NCBI GenBank assembly: GCA_023053685.1
Contig: JALIGW010000001.1
Span: forward strand, 226,623,434 to 226,687,433
DNA from: Diadophis punctatus similis
Lineage: Eukaryota; Chordata; Lepidosauria; Squamata; Dipsadidae
DNA: 64,000 nucleotides
Reading direction: 5' to 3'
Shown here: in pieces, positions 20,336 through 32,157 of the stretch
Layout of the letters: each line of letters begins with the position of its first letter
Position numbering within the stretch: position 1 is the stretch's first letter
Notes under the pieces: model-generated
Database searches by the model: none
What the model was told of the DNA's origin: nothing
Seen by the model: the letters and a program-made list of their open reading frames with translations, nothing else
Translations under genes and position numbers: made by a program

Positions 20336-22704
20336 GGAACAGGGAAGACTGAGGAAATTTTATTAGGAAATCTTGAATCACTTCCCCACCCACTCCAAAA
20401 AAAGATATTTCTGGCTCTTCTCCCTCCTGAAATCGATATAGCCCCAGTTTGGATGTTTGTATACTTGGTCTCCTGGGCACACCTGAGACATAACCAAAGA
20501 ATATGATTTATTCCATATTCATCTAAATGCAAAGATTAGAACCATAGATCAACACTCCACATTCCAAAGAGTTCTAATTCCCACCCTACAATCTAAACTA
20601 TACAACTGAAAGGGTAATTCTGCACATTCTTTTGTCCAGATCACATTGGCTCCCAACAAGACTGTCCTGCTGCTTGGTTCATCGTTCATTCTCCTGTTTC
20701 TTACTCTTCCCATCTGTGGAGGGAAGGCAAGACTTGCTGGCTGGCTCCTGGCTGGACCAGTCTATCCGGTGTCTGCCTTTTGCTTGTGGGAATTGTTCCC
20801 TGCTTACTAGTCCCAGTGCCTTTCCTTTGCTTTCCCAGATATTTGTACACATGGATAACTTTGCACCCTTTTACTATATTATTTCCTTTGACCCTGATGT
20901 GGACCTTTCCTATTCCTTCACACACACCCTTCACAATAGCATCATTGTTCTGATGCTACACTAATCGAAACCAGTAAGGGAGGCAGTTCTTTGTGGCAAG
21001 AAAGAACTGATGGCCCACCTTCATTGAAACAAAACAAGTATGTTTCTTGGTTGCAATTTAAAGTTTTTTTTAAATTGCAGCAAAGAAGCTGGGAAAGGCA
21101 GGGGGGGCATGATTCCCCCCAACCTGGGGCAGAAACCAAAAGGTAGAGGTAGGGGTTGACTGCAGTGTGAACTTCTAGGGTTGAAGGGCTATCATTGAAT
21201 CGACTCCAGCATTATTATTTTTTAAATCAATTGCCGGCCAGCAAACAATATAGCAGCCAAGCAGCCCAGAGTGAAATGGCTAGCCAGGACAGTGACCTGT
21301 TGCTGGATGGGAAGGGATCTGCCAGTCACTGCAGCCAGAGCTGGGACTGCTACTGGAAATGAATTAAGTGCTGGCGCCTGTCTGCTTTGAAGGGTTTAAG
21401 ATGGGTCAGGCTGGGAAACAGTAGTTTTGGAAAACATGGGACCGGGCTGGGAGTGGAAGGAACTGAGGCTGGAAGTGTGTGGAAGATGACATCATCTGTT
21501 CCTGTGAGGAGGGCCCTATGCTGCCAATGGGCCAAGCAGAAAGCATGGCTCTGCCCTTAATGTTCTTTGTTTAGTCTGCTGAGATGTAAACCACTGGGCT
21601 CTTGCCATATACCAAGCCAGTAGGTGGCAGCAAGAGTCTCTACCAATAAGTCAAGCAATCAGTTGCTTGCAATGCACAGTCTAGAAGGGAAAGGCAGTCT
21701 TAAGAGTCTTAGATATCAGAGCATGGACAGAATTCCTTGTAAAAAATAATGCTTAAGAGAAAATATTTCTAGAGCCTATTTTAAAAGAGCATCGATGTTC
21801 ACTTAATTTGTTTGGTCCCAAAGGAAATAAATACCAGAATTATCTATAAAGTCAAGTCACCTCGTCAGCTACCCTGCATGAACTTTCCTTGGTAGCTTTA
21901 TTTAAGTATTGTGTCGCTGTTCTATTCTGGGATTTTTCTCAATCTCCCAGATATTTATCAAAATCTATTGATTAGGGAAATAGCTGAAATGCTTCAGTCT
22001 TAGATGAGGTAGGGCTGTGTAGAAGTGTTATGAATAAATAACTATGACTGAAAGTAATTCAGTCTAATGACAAAAATAAGCTCAAATTTCATCTAAGTGT
22101 CCCTTGTAGTTAGAAGACTCTGTCCTTCTAATGGTTACAAACTAATTACAGAGAAAAGTAGCCAGTTCAAATCAGTTGTCTGCTGTTCTAAAATAAATAT
22201 GTTAAATAGGACTGGGGATTGGTAAAATCAAGAGTATTTGTGTGTACACAATAGGAATCCAAAATGCTTGACATTCCAGTTAGTGATGTTATTGATCTCT
22301 ATTATAATGGAAGAGTTCTGTAAAGTACTGTCCATATGTATGGAAATGTGAAAAGCTTCCCAGTGACACAGTGCGGGCCATCCCAGAAGTATCCTGAAGA
22401 GGAACACAAGAAGCTGTATTGTTGTGCCATAGCAAGTCTTAGTCCATGAAACTTAACTCTTGTCTTCCCTGATCAAAAGGAACACTTCAGAATTTGAGAG
22501 CGGTCCTAGAGATGCTCAAGGCTGAACTTGAGCATTTCTGCATGCAAAAAGTTCACCCAATGTTTCCTGCGATGCATCAAAACTAATATTTTCTCATTGG
22601 GCTGGCACAGGTAGCAATATCCAGGATTTACCTGCTGCATTTCATTTCACTGTAGACAAATCACTCCAACTGGCTTCAGGACCTCCCACCTGTATAGATG
22701 GATG
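20336..22704. other. Mostly unique-looking sequence, no recognised gene
   Basis: No frame with a convincing protein signature. The longest frames (110, 77 and 65 codons near 20.6-21.1 kb) lack family resemblance. It may include old decayed repeats. Confidence 0.5.
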
Positions 22705-22786
22705 AATAGAATAGAATAGAATAGAATAGAATAGAATAGAATAGAATAGAATAGAATAGAATAGAATAGAATAGAATAGAATAGAA
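22705..22786. repeat. (AATAG)n microsatellite at LINE 3' terminus
   Basis: About 16 perfect AATAG units directly at the LINE end. Confidence 0.97.
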
Positions 22787-23095
22787 TTCTTTATTGGCCA
22801 AGTGTGATTGGACACACAAGGAATTTGTCTTTGGTGCATATGCTCTCAGTGTACATAAAAGAAAAGATACATTTGTCAAAAATCATGAGGTACAACACTT
22901 AATGATTGTCATAGGGTACAAATAAGCAATCAGGAAACTATCAATATTGATATAAATCGTAAGGATACAAGCAACAAGTTATAAGTGGGAGGAGATGGGT
23001 AATAGGAACAATGAGAAGACTAATAGTAATAGTAATGGAGCCTTAGTGAATAGTTAGACAGTGGTGAGGGAATTATTTGTTTAGCAGAGTGAATG
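22705..23095 (-). mobile_element. CR1-like LINE 3' end with AATAG tail (copy 2)
   Basis: Reverse-strand relative of 125-513. The tail precedes CTTTATTGGCCAAGTGTGAT, and similarity runs to about TTGTTTAGCAGAGTGAATGG. No coding sequence left. Confidence 0.85.
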
Positions 23096-24285
23096 GATAC
23101 AATGCATGTATAAATGGGGCAAGGCTTCTAACTTTGATCTGACCTCCCCCACCCACCCCCATGCCACCCTCTCATGGATGTTATTGAGTGGAAATCTGAA
23201 AAGGGATTTCTTAGGTTACCTTCATTTCCAGCCAGTTTATGCCAGGGAGACAAAACATGTAAGCCTGGAGTGAGGAAGAGCCCATAAGTTACTTTAAAAT
23301 CTTTCAAAACCAGTGTGCATTTAGGGATTTAAATAGTTTAATGCACTGCTTCCCAAACCTAGGTACACTACCCAAAATTGGGTAAAAGTGGTTTTTCTTT
23401 GGATAATGACACACGAACTCATTACCCAACCACAAAGAGCCACATCCTGTCAGCCTTGTCAAGTTTGAGCCAAACTCTGTTCCACCCCATTCAAAGCTGA
23501 ACAGCTTCCAGACATAGACAGTACGAGTCCATAAACTTATGGATGCTGGCTCAGTAAGTCCATAACAGGGCAGCTATAATAAATTTAAACAAACAAACAA
23601 ACAGTAACAGCAAAGACAAAGTATTTAAGATTTTCTTTAATAAACTTCTTTATTAAAGAAATCTTAAGATTTTCTTTAATAAACTTCTTTAAAGGAAGTT
23701 TAAAGAGAAAGGAAAGGTTAGACATACACAGAAAATTCCTGTACATGTCCAGCTTCCCAGCACTGTCAACCAGATTCTGCTATGTATATATGATATCCTT
23801 TGATTTATTTGTTCATATTTGTCTCTGTTTGTTTATGTACTGGTTAAAAACCTCAATTCCAAATTGGTACAAGGGCATAACAAAAACATTCATATATATT
23901 AAGAGAATTAAATTAACAATTAATATGCACAGACACATGCAAATTATTATCCCACATAGACTCTTCTGTGCACACATATGTTCAAGTGTGCAGAACTTTT
24001 GAAATTATGGATACTGGTGTATATTTACATCTGGAGAATATCAGGTTGGCGATGGCTTAGTCAAAATTCTCTTTTCTGTACCATTTTTTTTCTTTTTAAG
24101 AAAACTTGGACTTTCTGTTCTCTTTTATTTTGTCTGCTGATTGACTTTCTTGTTGATCTTAATCTGTCACTCCCTTTGAGTCCCTTCACATTTCCCACTT
24201 AGCAATTAAATTCTGGCTTTGAATTTCCTCACTTCCATCTAAATCTCTGTCGGCACATTAAAAATCTCGCTGTTTGGTGGCAAAG
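23096..24285. other. AT-rich stretch with a duplicated hairpin
   Basis: AAGATTTTCTTTAATAAACT and CTTCTTTA occur twice (about 23628-23655 and 23667-23694), separated by the partial complement TAAAGAAATCTTAAG. This is a small duplicated foldback. A short (AAAC)n run lies near 23588. No gene was recognised. Confidence 0.6.
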
Positions 24286-24293
24286 CATTAGCC

Positions 24294-24837
24294 TAAGGTG
24301 ACCAGACGTCCCGCTTTTGGCGGGACAGTCCCGCTTTTCAGTAATTTGTCCTGTGTCCCGCGGCGTTTCCAAAAAGTCCCGCTTTTTAAATTTGAATTTG
24401 CCCTGCATGCACAGAGAACAAAATAACCTGAATGGCGGCGTCCAGCCGGGCGAGGGAAGCGGGTGGGAGAAGCCCCGCGCCGCGACTGCCGCCAGTTCTG
24501 CGCATGCGCAGAGGACAAAATAACCTGAATGGCGGCGTCCAGCCGGGCGAGGGAAGCGGGCGGGAGAAGCCCCGCGCCGCAACTGCCGCCAGTTCCATTG
24601 GCTCTACGCCGAACGACTGGCCTGGCCGAACCGGCAGGATTTCACCCCTCTGCGGCGACGAACAGGTAAGCCTGCGCCAGTAGGAACCCACACCTGGCTG
24701 CGATGAAGGGGGGGTGTTTGGGGGGGTGCACAAAGCTGCAGGATAAGAGAGACAGACCCCTCCCATCTTGCTCCCCTAGAAACCCCCCCCTGTCAATGGT
24801 GTCCTGCTTTACAAAAAATAAAATCTGGTCACCTTAC
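24294..24837. mobile_element. hAT-type element of the TAAGGTGACCAGACGTCCCG family, chimeric
   Basis: The left end TAAGGTGACCAGACGTCCCG and right end ATCTGGTCACCTTA match the foldback element at 16688. Flanks CATTAGCC and TATTAGCC form a 7/8 duplication. Near 24680-24695, AGTAGGAACCCACACCTGG resembles the end of the other GC-rich hAT family. The interior has a 97-bp tandem duplication and TGCGCATGCGCA at 24499. No HES1-like segment is present. Confidence 0.88.
24418..24595. repeat. 97-bp GC-rich tandem duplication inside the hAT element
   Basis: Units begin ACAAAATAACCTGAATGGCG at 24418 and 24515. They share GTCCAGCCGGGCGAGGGAAG and AGCCCCGCGCCGC. The second copy ends at GCCGCCAGTTC. Few differences suggest a recent duplication. 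Confidence 0.9.
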
Positions 24838-25170
24838 TATTAGCCTGTAAATCTCCCATCATCCAAAGGAAGGATGTCCAGAAGCTTTTAGCTACCAGCT
24901 GCAATTCAAGCTTCTTTCTCCTGCTCTCCATGCTTCCTATCCCACACACTCCATCTGCTTGTGGTGACTTTGGGAAGGATGTGGTTCACCAAGAATCATA
25001 TTGTGACTTTGCCCCCAACCAAATGCTCAGCTGATTTCCCTTTAACTTAAACTCAATCAATCAGTTTCCATACATTTTCTACTCAGCACCTATGTTTTTA
25101 GTAATCATTTTCTTTCTGCTTCGTATCTCATTTCCTTCTTGTGGCAAATTGGAAATTATCCCCAAGTAAC

Positions 25171-25206
25171 AGGAATCGGGTGAGGAATCGACCTCACCCG
25201 ATTCCT
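25171..25206. repeat. 14-bp perfect hairpin next to a LINE end
   Basis: AGGAATCGGGTGAG (25171-25184) and CTCACCCGATTCCT (25193-25206) flank the 8-nt loop GAATCGAC. The right arm ends where the repeat CTAAGAGGTCAGTAAAGGGG begins. Confidence 0.9.
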
Positions 25207-25362
25207 AAGAGGTCAGTAAAGGGGTGTGCATAAGCGCACCAGCGTGCCTACCGTCCCTGTCCTAATGTTCCCTCTTATCAGTACCCATCTAATGTATATA
25301 AACAATGTTATATCTATGTATATTACCAACATGTACTTGACAAAAATAAATAAATAAATGTT
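25205..25362 (+). mobile_element. LINE 3'-UTR fragment with AAAT tail (copy A)
   Basis: CTAAGAGGTCAGTAAAGGGG, TGTGCATAAGCGCACC and ACTTGACAAAAATAAATAAA recur at 63473-63601. It is a non-coding LINE 3' end, probably L2- or CR1-related. Confidence 0.7.
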
Positions 25363-25999
25363 CTAATTAACCTAAAAGGAGATGGTAGGGAAAGCATCCG
25401 AAAATCTTAAGAGTTGATACTAGGAAAAAAAGGGGGTGAAGCAAATTCAATTTTTTTTTTAAAAAAAAAGTTGGAATCATCATTTTCTAGTCCGGATATA
25501 GAACATTAGGCCATCACTATGTCCATAGAGGAGAAATAGATTGAAACAACAGCAAGGAAGGGATCAACACAGCCAAGAGAAAGGTCATGGAATTGTAACT
25601 GAAGACCTGCCCTTTGGGACATGTTTGGATGTTTGCAGCAGTTACTTAAATGTGTACAATAAACTGCAAGAATGTTTTTTGCAGATGTTCATTTATCTAG
25701 GAGACAAGAGTCACAAATGTTCATTTCTAAAATAATATCCACTATTTTGTGCACAATTAATTTGGCAAAGAACAAAATGATTTAAATAATACTACTATGT
25801 CAGGTGGATTGAAAGTTTGCAACTTTTAAACAATTGTAAAAAAAATCTTGTTTACTACTATATATTGTTTCTCCTTGTCCCTTGCATTTCTTTAATGCAA
25901 CCATAAACTAAATAAGGCTGTTGATTTAAATACATTTTAAATAGATTTTTAGATATGCATTGCAGTTCTAGGATTTAAATGCATTAGGACATAGATAGA
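25363..25999. other. AT-rich stretch without a recognised gene
   Basis: No coding or named repeat feature recognised. A T/A homopolymer junction lies near 25449-25470. Confidence 0.55.
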
Positions 26000-26569
26000 C
26001 ATATCTATGAGATATGGGTGGGTGAGATACACCCACGTAACACCTATCCTTCGCCAGCTGCATTGGCTACCAGTTAGTCTCCGGGTGCAATTTAAGGTGT
26101 TGGTCGTTACCTTTAAAGCCCTACATGGCTCAGGGCCAGGTTACCTGCGGGACCGCATCCTACCACATACCTCCCTAAGACCGGTTAGGTCCCACAGAGA
26201 GGGCCTCCTCCGGGTCCCGTCGGCCAAACAATGTCGATTGGCGGGGCCGCGGGGGAGGGCCTTCTCTGTGGGAGCCCCGTCCCTCTGGAACCATCTGCCA
26301 CCAGAGATCCGGACCATCCCCACCCTACTGGCCTTCCGTAAAGCCTTAAAAACATGGCTCTTCCGGCAGATGGGGTGAATAGGATAATCAAATTCCCCCT
26401 GAATGTTGCGTTTATAATGTCTTCTTTTTAATTATACTTTTAATTTAAATTTATGACTATTGTTTTTAAATGTACGCTTCTTATTCATGCTGTACGCCGC
26501 CCTGAGTCCCACGGGATTGGGCGGCCTTTAAGAGCGTTTAAATAAAATAAATAAATAAATAAATAAATA
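26000..26569 (+). mobile_element. L2 LINE 3' fragment with (AAAT)n tail (copy 1)
   Basis: The 5'-truncated end of an L2-clade LINE includes the last coding part, a short 3' UTR with CGCCGCCCTGAGTCCC, and an AAATAAATAAAT tail (26541-26569). Same family as 49362-50075. Confidence 0.85.
26007..26378 (+). pseudogene. L2 ORF2 C-terminal remnant (copy 1)
   Basis: About 110 codons read THVTPILRQLHWLPVSLRVQ, then FKVLVVTFKALHGSGPGYL, and later GRAFSVGAPSLWNHLPPEI, ending LKTWLFRQMG and stop. This is the conserved C-terminal tail found after the L2 reverse-transcriptase domain. The ATG at 26007 is incidental because the element is 5' truncated. No polymerase motifs remain. Confidence 0.88.
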
Positions 26570-27025
26570 TCCACTGAAATATTCCCGTCTCTCTCTCTCC
26601 CCTTTGCACCTATTAAAAGTTTGTCACAGTGACCTTCTCTATTCTTCTTACAGTTACCACTGCATTGTTATTTCTTAGTCAATTTCCTCAAATAATTATA
26701 TTATCAGAGTTCCTAGAACATACTGAACCATGAGTGGATCACATGGGCTGCTTTTGCATAACATAATAGGCATCACAAAGAGAGTGGCTTTCTGTTGTCC
26801 TTCTCCTAAAAAATCTGAGGCAATACTCAGGGAAAAGGAAGGACCCCTTCCATCATGTTGGCCACAGCCATGGCCCGATATTCTCTCTAACTCTCAGTAA
26901 CCTAAATGGTGGGCTCACCTACTTTTTGAACTAGCTGAAAAAAAAGGAAAAAAGAAAACACCACAGTTTTAGTGGCAGAACCCTTTTCAATATCCTCAGA
27001 TTAAAGAAATAAAAAGGTGTTCATC
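26570..27025. other. Stretch without a recognised gene
   Basis: Nothing supported beyond short frames. Confidence 0.55.
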
Positions 27026-27356
27026 CAGAGGTGGGTTCCTCCCGGTTTGCACCAGTTCTATAGAACTGGTAGCAAACAGCTGGTGATGTCACAGTGACAT
27101 CACGGAACCAGTTCTGTCGGTGCCGGTCCGTGGACGCTGCCATCTTTTTTTTTTTTTTGGAATTTTTTGGGGGGAATTTTTTAAAATTTATTTTTCTTCT
27201 GCGCATGCGCAGAAGCTGAGTTTCTGGCACTGTGCATGCACCGCCATCTTGTTTTTGGCTTTTTAAAAAAAAAATTGAAAATTTTTGGCACAAGGCACAG
27301 CCATGCGGCGCAGGAGGAAGCGAACTGACAGCGAGGTAAGTTAGAACCCACCCCTG
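27026..27356. mobile_element. GC-rich hAT-type element, NRF1-motif family (copy 2)
   Basis: Termini CAGAGGTGGGTTCC and TTAGAACCCACCCCTG, with a decayed duplication TGTTCATC/GGTCCATC (6/8). It contains TTTTCTTCTGCGCATGCGC and an A at 27211 completing TGCGCATGCGCA (27200-27211). Related to 28559-28819 and, inverted, 47531-47892. Confidence 0.87.
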
Positions 27357-27365
27357 GGTCCATCA

Positions 27366-27525
27366 GTATAGTAGCAATAGCACTTACACTTATATACCGT
27401 GCCATAGTGTTTTATATTACTCTCTGAGCGGTTTACAGAGTCAGCATATTGCCCCAACAATTTGGGTCCTTGTTTTACCAACCTCAGAAAGATGGAAGGC
27501 TGAGTCAACATTGAGCCAGAATGTT
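27366..27525 (-). mobile_element. Sauria-type SINE, 5' truncated
   Basis: AGTAGCAATAGCACTTACAC, GCGGTTTACAGAGTCAGCAT and ATGGAAGGCTGAGTCAACAT define the body. The tRNA-like head is missing or decayed beyond TTGAGCCAGAATG. Confidence 0.87.
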
Positions 27526-28134
27526 GTGTGTAATGGTCACATATCCTTGTTTTTCTCTTTTCCCCATAAATTCTTGTTTCATATCTAGACATGTGACTTC
27601 ATTGACATAATCAGAAATTTCTCCTTAAAATCCTCCTATGTGCAAGCCTGTAGAATTATACAGCTATGCTTTGAATTTCATTTATGTTTATTAAGTCTGT
27701 TGCTTCTAAACTTTGGGCTAGAATGATCTGAAATACTTTCCTCTCTGGTTTTTAATATTGCCAAGCTAAAGGGAGAAGCCTTTGTTTTGTAAAAAAAAAT
27801 TTAAAAAATGCCCCCTTTGGTTAGACCAAGATGTGGCAGGTTAAACTCATGTCAGCCTCTCATTATGACCTTTTACTTGGGAACCATTGAAAAGACCTGG
27901 GCTATTAACTATTAAAATTATCCATCTCCTGGCTTTTAACACTTGCCTGGAAGGTGGGGGAATATGTTCTGAAGATTTTTAAGAAAAAATTCTACAGTAG
28001 CGTGAAAAGGCAGTTAAAATAAATGCATAAATATAAGCTTGAAAATAAACATGTGAAATATGCACTGGAGACCTGTTGTGTTATGTTATTTTTGTTGGTT
28101 TTAGTTAGGGTGAAAAAGTAAAACTAGTGCAAAC
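27526..28134. other. AT-rich stretch without a recognised gene
   Basis: No coding or named repeat feature recognised. Confidence 0.55.
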
Positions 28135-28250
28135 ACCATTGTAAGACCTGAAGGACCAGGTCTGGGAGAGATTGTCATGGAGAAAATCTATCTATTTGGT
28201 CACTAAGCATCAACAATGATTTGATGGCACATCATCATCATCAATCTGCA
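28135..28250 (+). mobile_element. Bov-B/RTE LINE 3'-end fragment
   Basis: CATGGAGAAAATCTATCTAT, TTGGTCACTAAGCATC and GATTTGATGGCACATCATCA match the Bov-B/RTE terminal region, also seen at 57338-57565. Confidence 0.7.
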
Positions 28251-28558
28251 AGAGATGAACTTTGGGTGGAGGTAACAAAAGCAAGGAAAAGTTCCCCAAG
28301 ATTCTCAAGAATTCTCAAGAATCACACTCTAGTTAGGAGCTCTGATGCCCTAAATTCAATGATGTGATTCCTCCCAATACATCCGGAACAGAGGCATGGA
28401 TTGTCTTGTTTTCATTGAAAGGAAAAATGAAATATTAATTGGATTCTCATTCCCCCAAGCAGAAGGGGGATCAGAATTTATTTCAACCCCAGCCTTGCAG
28501 AGAGCAGATTTTTAAAAATGACCCTGAGACTGCAGGTTGTCTTTATATCCCTTGCAAG
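28251..28558. other. Stretch without a recognised gene
   Basis: No gene or repeat recognised. Confidence 0.5.
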
Positions 28559-28819
28559 CAGAGGTGGGTTGCTCCCGGTTCGGACCGGTTCTTTAGCTGG
28601 AATTTCCCCCCGTTCGCCGAACCGGGAGCTATCGCCTGTTGGCCATGCCCCCAAACCAGCTCTAATGGCAGTGCCGTTGTTTTGGTTTCTGCGCATGCAC
28701 AGAAGCTGTTTTTTGCTTCTGCGCATGCACAGAAGCTTGGTTTTCGGTACCGTGCATGCATGCATGCGCGGCGAGGGAGGAAGCGAACCGGCGGCGAGGT
28801 AAGTTAGAACCCACCCCTG
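28559..28819. mobile_element. GC-rich hAT-type element, NRF1-motif family (copy 3)
   Basis: Termini CAGAGGTGGGTTGCTCCCGG and TTAGAACCCACCCCTG, with exact CTTGCAAG duplications (28551-28558, 28820-28827). The interior has CTTCTGCGCATGCACAGAAG twice, a one-base variant of the NRF1 palindrome. Confidence 0.93.
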
Positions 28820-28827
28820 CTTGCAAG

Positions 28828-29504
28828 TCATGTAAAGTTCAGTTCCTAGGAGTCAAGACCATAACCATTATCCAACTGGGCAGAACTTGTCTAATCCTGA
28901 CCACCATCAGAAGGAAATTATTCTCAACAGAGTCCAATTATAAGGGCTGGAGAAAGAGATATAATAAATGTAGACAAACACTTTGTTGCGTCAGTCAGGC
29001 TTTCTTCTCCTGACTCTACCTAGCTGGAAGGCAAGAAAAATACAGATACCTCTTTTATTATACAATTTGTTCTTTGCAATATTCGTGTGGCTGAGGAACA
29101 GAGATGTCTTTTACCAAGTATGATGATGCCAAAATGATGAAACACCTCATTATGTTGCAATATAAGTTCTGCCCTTTCATACTGACATTGTCATATTCAA
29201 GTATATCAGGGTGGAGTATATCATTGGGAGGCAAGTTTCATCACTTGCCCTGACCTGCAGGTGCCTACACACAGGAACCTAATCAAAATAGCTGAACAAA
29301 GGCTCTTCTAACAGACGCTCTTCTTTCTATTTAATCTACACACTACTAAAATCCTCATTGTCCCTAGCCTTTAAAATGGGCAAAATGGTGCATCATAGGG
29401 CAACAATTTTCAAACCACGGTAGCTCAAATGGGCTAACTTTCAGAATGTGTCCAAAATCTAGGATCCATGACTCCCAAGGGAATGAGATTTGGGGAAGTT
29501 GCAG
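28828..29504. other. Stretch without a recognised gene
   Basis: No supported feature. Short frames only. Confidence 0.55.
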
Positions 29505-30385
29505 CTGCTTCAGTGTTACTGGCCATTGCTACACTGCTGTTGCAGTCACATGATCAGTATCAGCATTCCATTCTGTGACAGTTTCCTAGCCAGTTTTGCA
29601 ATCTTTCCCTCCCCCTACCAGCAGCAGCTACTTACCTATCTGCTGCCCTGCAACCTGCAACTTCCTGCTGGCTTCTCCATTGACTTTCTCCTTGCAAGCT
29701 TCCCACAAGCAAAGTAAATGGGTGTAGGAAGTTAGCACCCACCCCTCTCCTAGAAAAATGAAATATCCTAGGAAATATTAAAAGGCAGAATATTATATAG
29801 AATAGCCTGGAAACATGCTTTTAGGCAGACAAAAGACTCATTTTAGTAGCCCCCACCCTTGCCAATGTGCCTAGCTCACTCATTCCCCCACCTAGCCTGG
29901 AATAGTCTTCTACATAACAAACAAATAACCATATTAGGAACTGCCCAAAGCCCTTTCATTACAAGATCACCCAGCAAAGGGTCAGCTAAACTTGAACTCA
30001 AAACACAGCCTAGAGAGTTGCCCCTGCATGGCACCATGGGAGTCTGACAGCCAATGGGATACATTTCTGTACAGGAACAGGAAACTCTTAGGGCGGGGCC
30101 CAAGAGAGGATATAAAACAAGGAAATTTCAGCATCTCGGCCCTTCTTTCTCTGGACCCAACATCTGGAAGCATGTGACCCACCTTTTCTGTTCAGGAGCA
30201 CATGACATGTGCTCCTGTCCACCATATTAAACCTTCTTTCCAAGCAACTTCCATGAATCCAGTGTCTTTTTCCCCACTTGGAACTGAACCCAGAAGGATA
30301 TTACTTCCAACATGGGGAAGCCCGCAGGCAGGGATTTGGAAATTGCTACCGCTCCCATTGCTTTGTTGCCCACCCGTGCTCATTT
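29505..30385 (+). mobile_element. CAGGTAGTCCTC-type DNA element, split by a solo LTR
   Basis: CTTCCCACAAGCAAAGTAAA then TGGG before the LTR, and TGGGGAAGCCCGCAGG after it, together restore the ACAAGCAAAGTCAATGGGGA block seen uninterrupted near 57157. The outer termini are decayed, so the limits are approximate. Confidence 0.6.
29723..30312 (+). mobile_element. Solo LTR, 4-bp-duplication family (copy 1)
   Basis: The segment runs TGTAGGAAGTTAGCACCC to CTTCCAACA and is flanked by exact TGGG copies. It carries a TATA box GGATATAAAAC (about 30107) and ATTAAA (about 30227). Three more copies (31562, 32371, 36355) lie in reverse. TG...CA ends and a 4-bp duplication suggest a class I-type endogenous retrovirus or related LTR element. 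No internal region remains. Confidence 0.9.
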
Positions 30386-31561
30386 TGTTTCTCAGTTTTA
30401 GTAAGGAAGTATTTCTAAAATCTCGACCCCAAGGAGCACGGGTTGTTTAGTTTGTTTTTAACAACTGCTGTTCTTATGTTGTTTTGAAACCTGGATGTAC
30501 AAAACCAGAAGTGGGGAAGGACAACAACAGTTTGAGAGCATGAGAAATTACTTGGGGGCAGTTACTTCTCATGTTGGTTTCTGACAATTTTTTTCATGGA
30601 TGGACAAATGATACTATAGTGCTTGACTCAAAGTTCAGCTTGTGAATGTCCTGCTTTCGCAATCCAGGATGGTCAATCACTTGACACTCACTTAAAGCCA
30701 CCAGCTGCTATATTTGGAAGTATATTTGGAGAAAAGTCTGTTTTAGTCTCTATTACGTTTCTTTTTTTATAGTTTGCCAATATCCTTTTGTTGCTAGTTT
30801 GAATGGTATGATCTATTTTGACTGAAACCCCGTAGGAGAAATCTTTAATTTGAAAACAATATTTTAGTTCTTAATTTCTGAATCAGAAATTAAGAATAAA
30901 CAAGGGATACCGAAAAAAGAAGAAAACAAAAGAAAAAGAGAGAAAAAGAAGGAAAGGTACAAAAGTATATTATGTCTTATGTATATATATCTTATGTATA
31001 TAAACAATGTTATATCTATGTATATATCTATCTATGTTACATATAGCATAATTTTATACATACAGTATTACATCTTGATCACATATGTCAATATGAAACC
31101 AGTGCATAACCAGAAAGTAAATATGTTTCATCAATGCAAGATTATAAAGCCAGATGGCACTATCTTTCCTTTATAAAAGACAAATCTTATTTGCTAAGCC
31201 CCATTTGGTAGCATCATCACTCCTCATGTAATGGTAGATTTCCGATTTTGAGTATGTAATATAGAATCACTTCTTTAAGCAATATTTCTCACCTAACCCT
31301 TTTAAATCGGTCTCTATGATGTGGAATAAAAATAAAAATATTTTTGTTGAATTAATCTCATACTCAGAGTGTACATATTTATTAAATAATCATTAAAATA
31401 TATTTAAAGTTTTATGTTGCAAATATTTAAAATAAAGTAACTAAATAAGAACTTTTAAGACTCCACATTGATTATTTAATATGGGTATTCCATCTTTTTA
31501 TTTCAATATCTTTGGAAATCACCAATAATTCATTTAACAATGCTTCTTAATTGCTTACTAT
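30386..31561. other. AT-rich stretch without a recognised gene
   Basis: TATATC/TATGTA-rich low-complexity sequence occurs at about 30965-31050, with GTATATAAACAATGTTATAT shared with the LINE end near 25295. No gene recognised. Confidence 0.55.
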
Positions 31562-32157
31562 TGTTGGAAGAAATATCCATCTAGGTTCAGTTCCAAGTGG
31601 GGAGAAAGACACTGGAAACATGGAAGCTGATTGGAAAGATGGTTTATTAATGAACAGGACCACATGGGTTTGAAGTCCTGGGTAGCTGACCACATGGAGT
31701 GGAGAGTGAGTGTTATTTATACCCTCTCTTGGGCTTTGAACTTGAGCTTCCTGTTCCTGTGGCAAGGGCATGTAGTCTATTGGCTGTCAGACTCCCAGGA
31801 GGCTATGCAGAGGTCACAGCTGAGGTTGTCTGAATTAAGGTTGGTTGAACCTTGGGCTGATATAATGAAGGGGCTTGGTTGTGCCATGCTGTGAGCTCTG
31901 CTGATAGATAATCCCATTATGTCCTGGAGGGTCATGTCTTAATCCCATCACCCTGGAGCTGAGCTCTTTTGTTTTGTAGATAGGCTGGCCCAGTCCTCAA
32001 TGGGCACCAAATATCTGCTGGGGACAGGGAGCTGCAGGGAGCTGAGTTTCTGTTTCCCTTAAGATTTCTATTTCTCTTTTAGGGGAAATATTCTGCCTTT
32101 TTAATATTTCCTAAAATATTTCATTCTTCTAGGAGGGGTGGGTGCTAACTTTCTTCA
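31562..32157 (-). mobile_element. Solo LTR, same family (copy 2)
   Basis: Reverse orientation: starts TGTTGGAAGAAATATCC and ends GGTGCTAACTTTCTTCA, with CTAT on both sides (31558-31561, 32158-32161). It shares GTTCAGTTCCAAGTGGGGA with the other copies. No retroviral genes. Confidence 0.88.

Noticed and set aside
24418..24595. CRISPR-like or satellite array
   Set aside because: Only two units, without spacers, inside a transposon in a eukaryotic genome.
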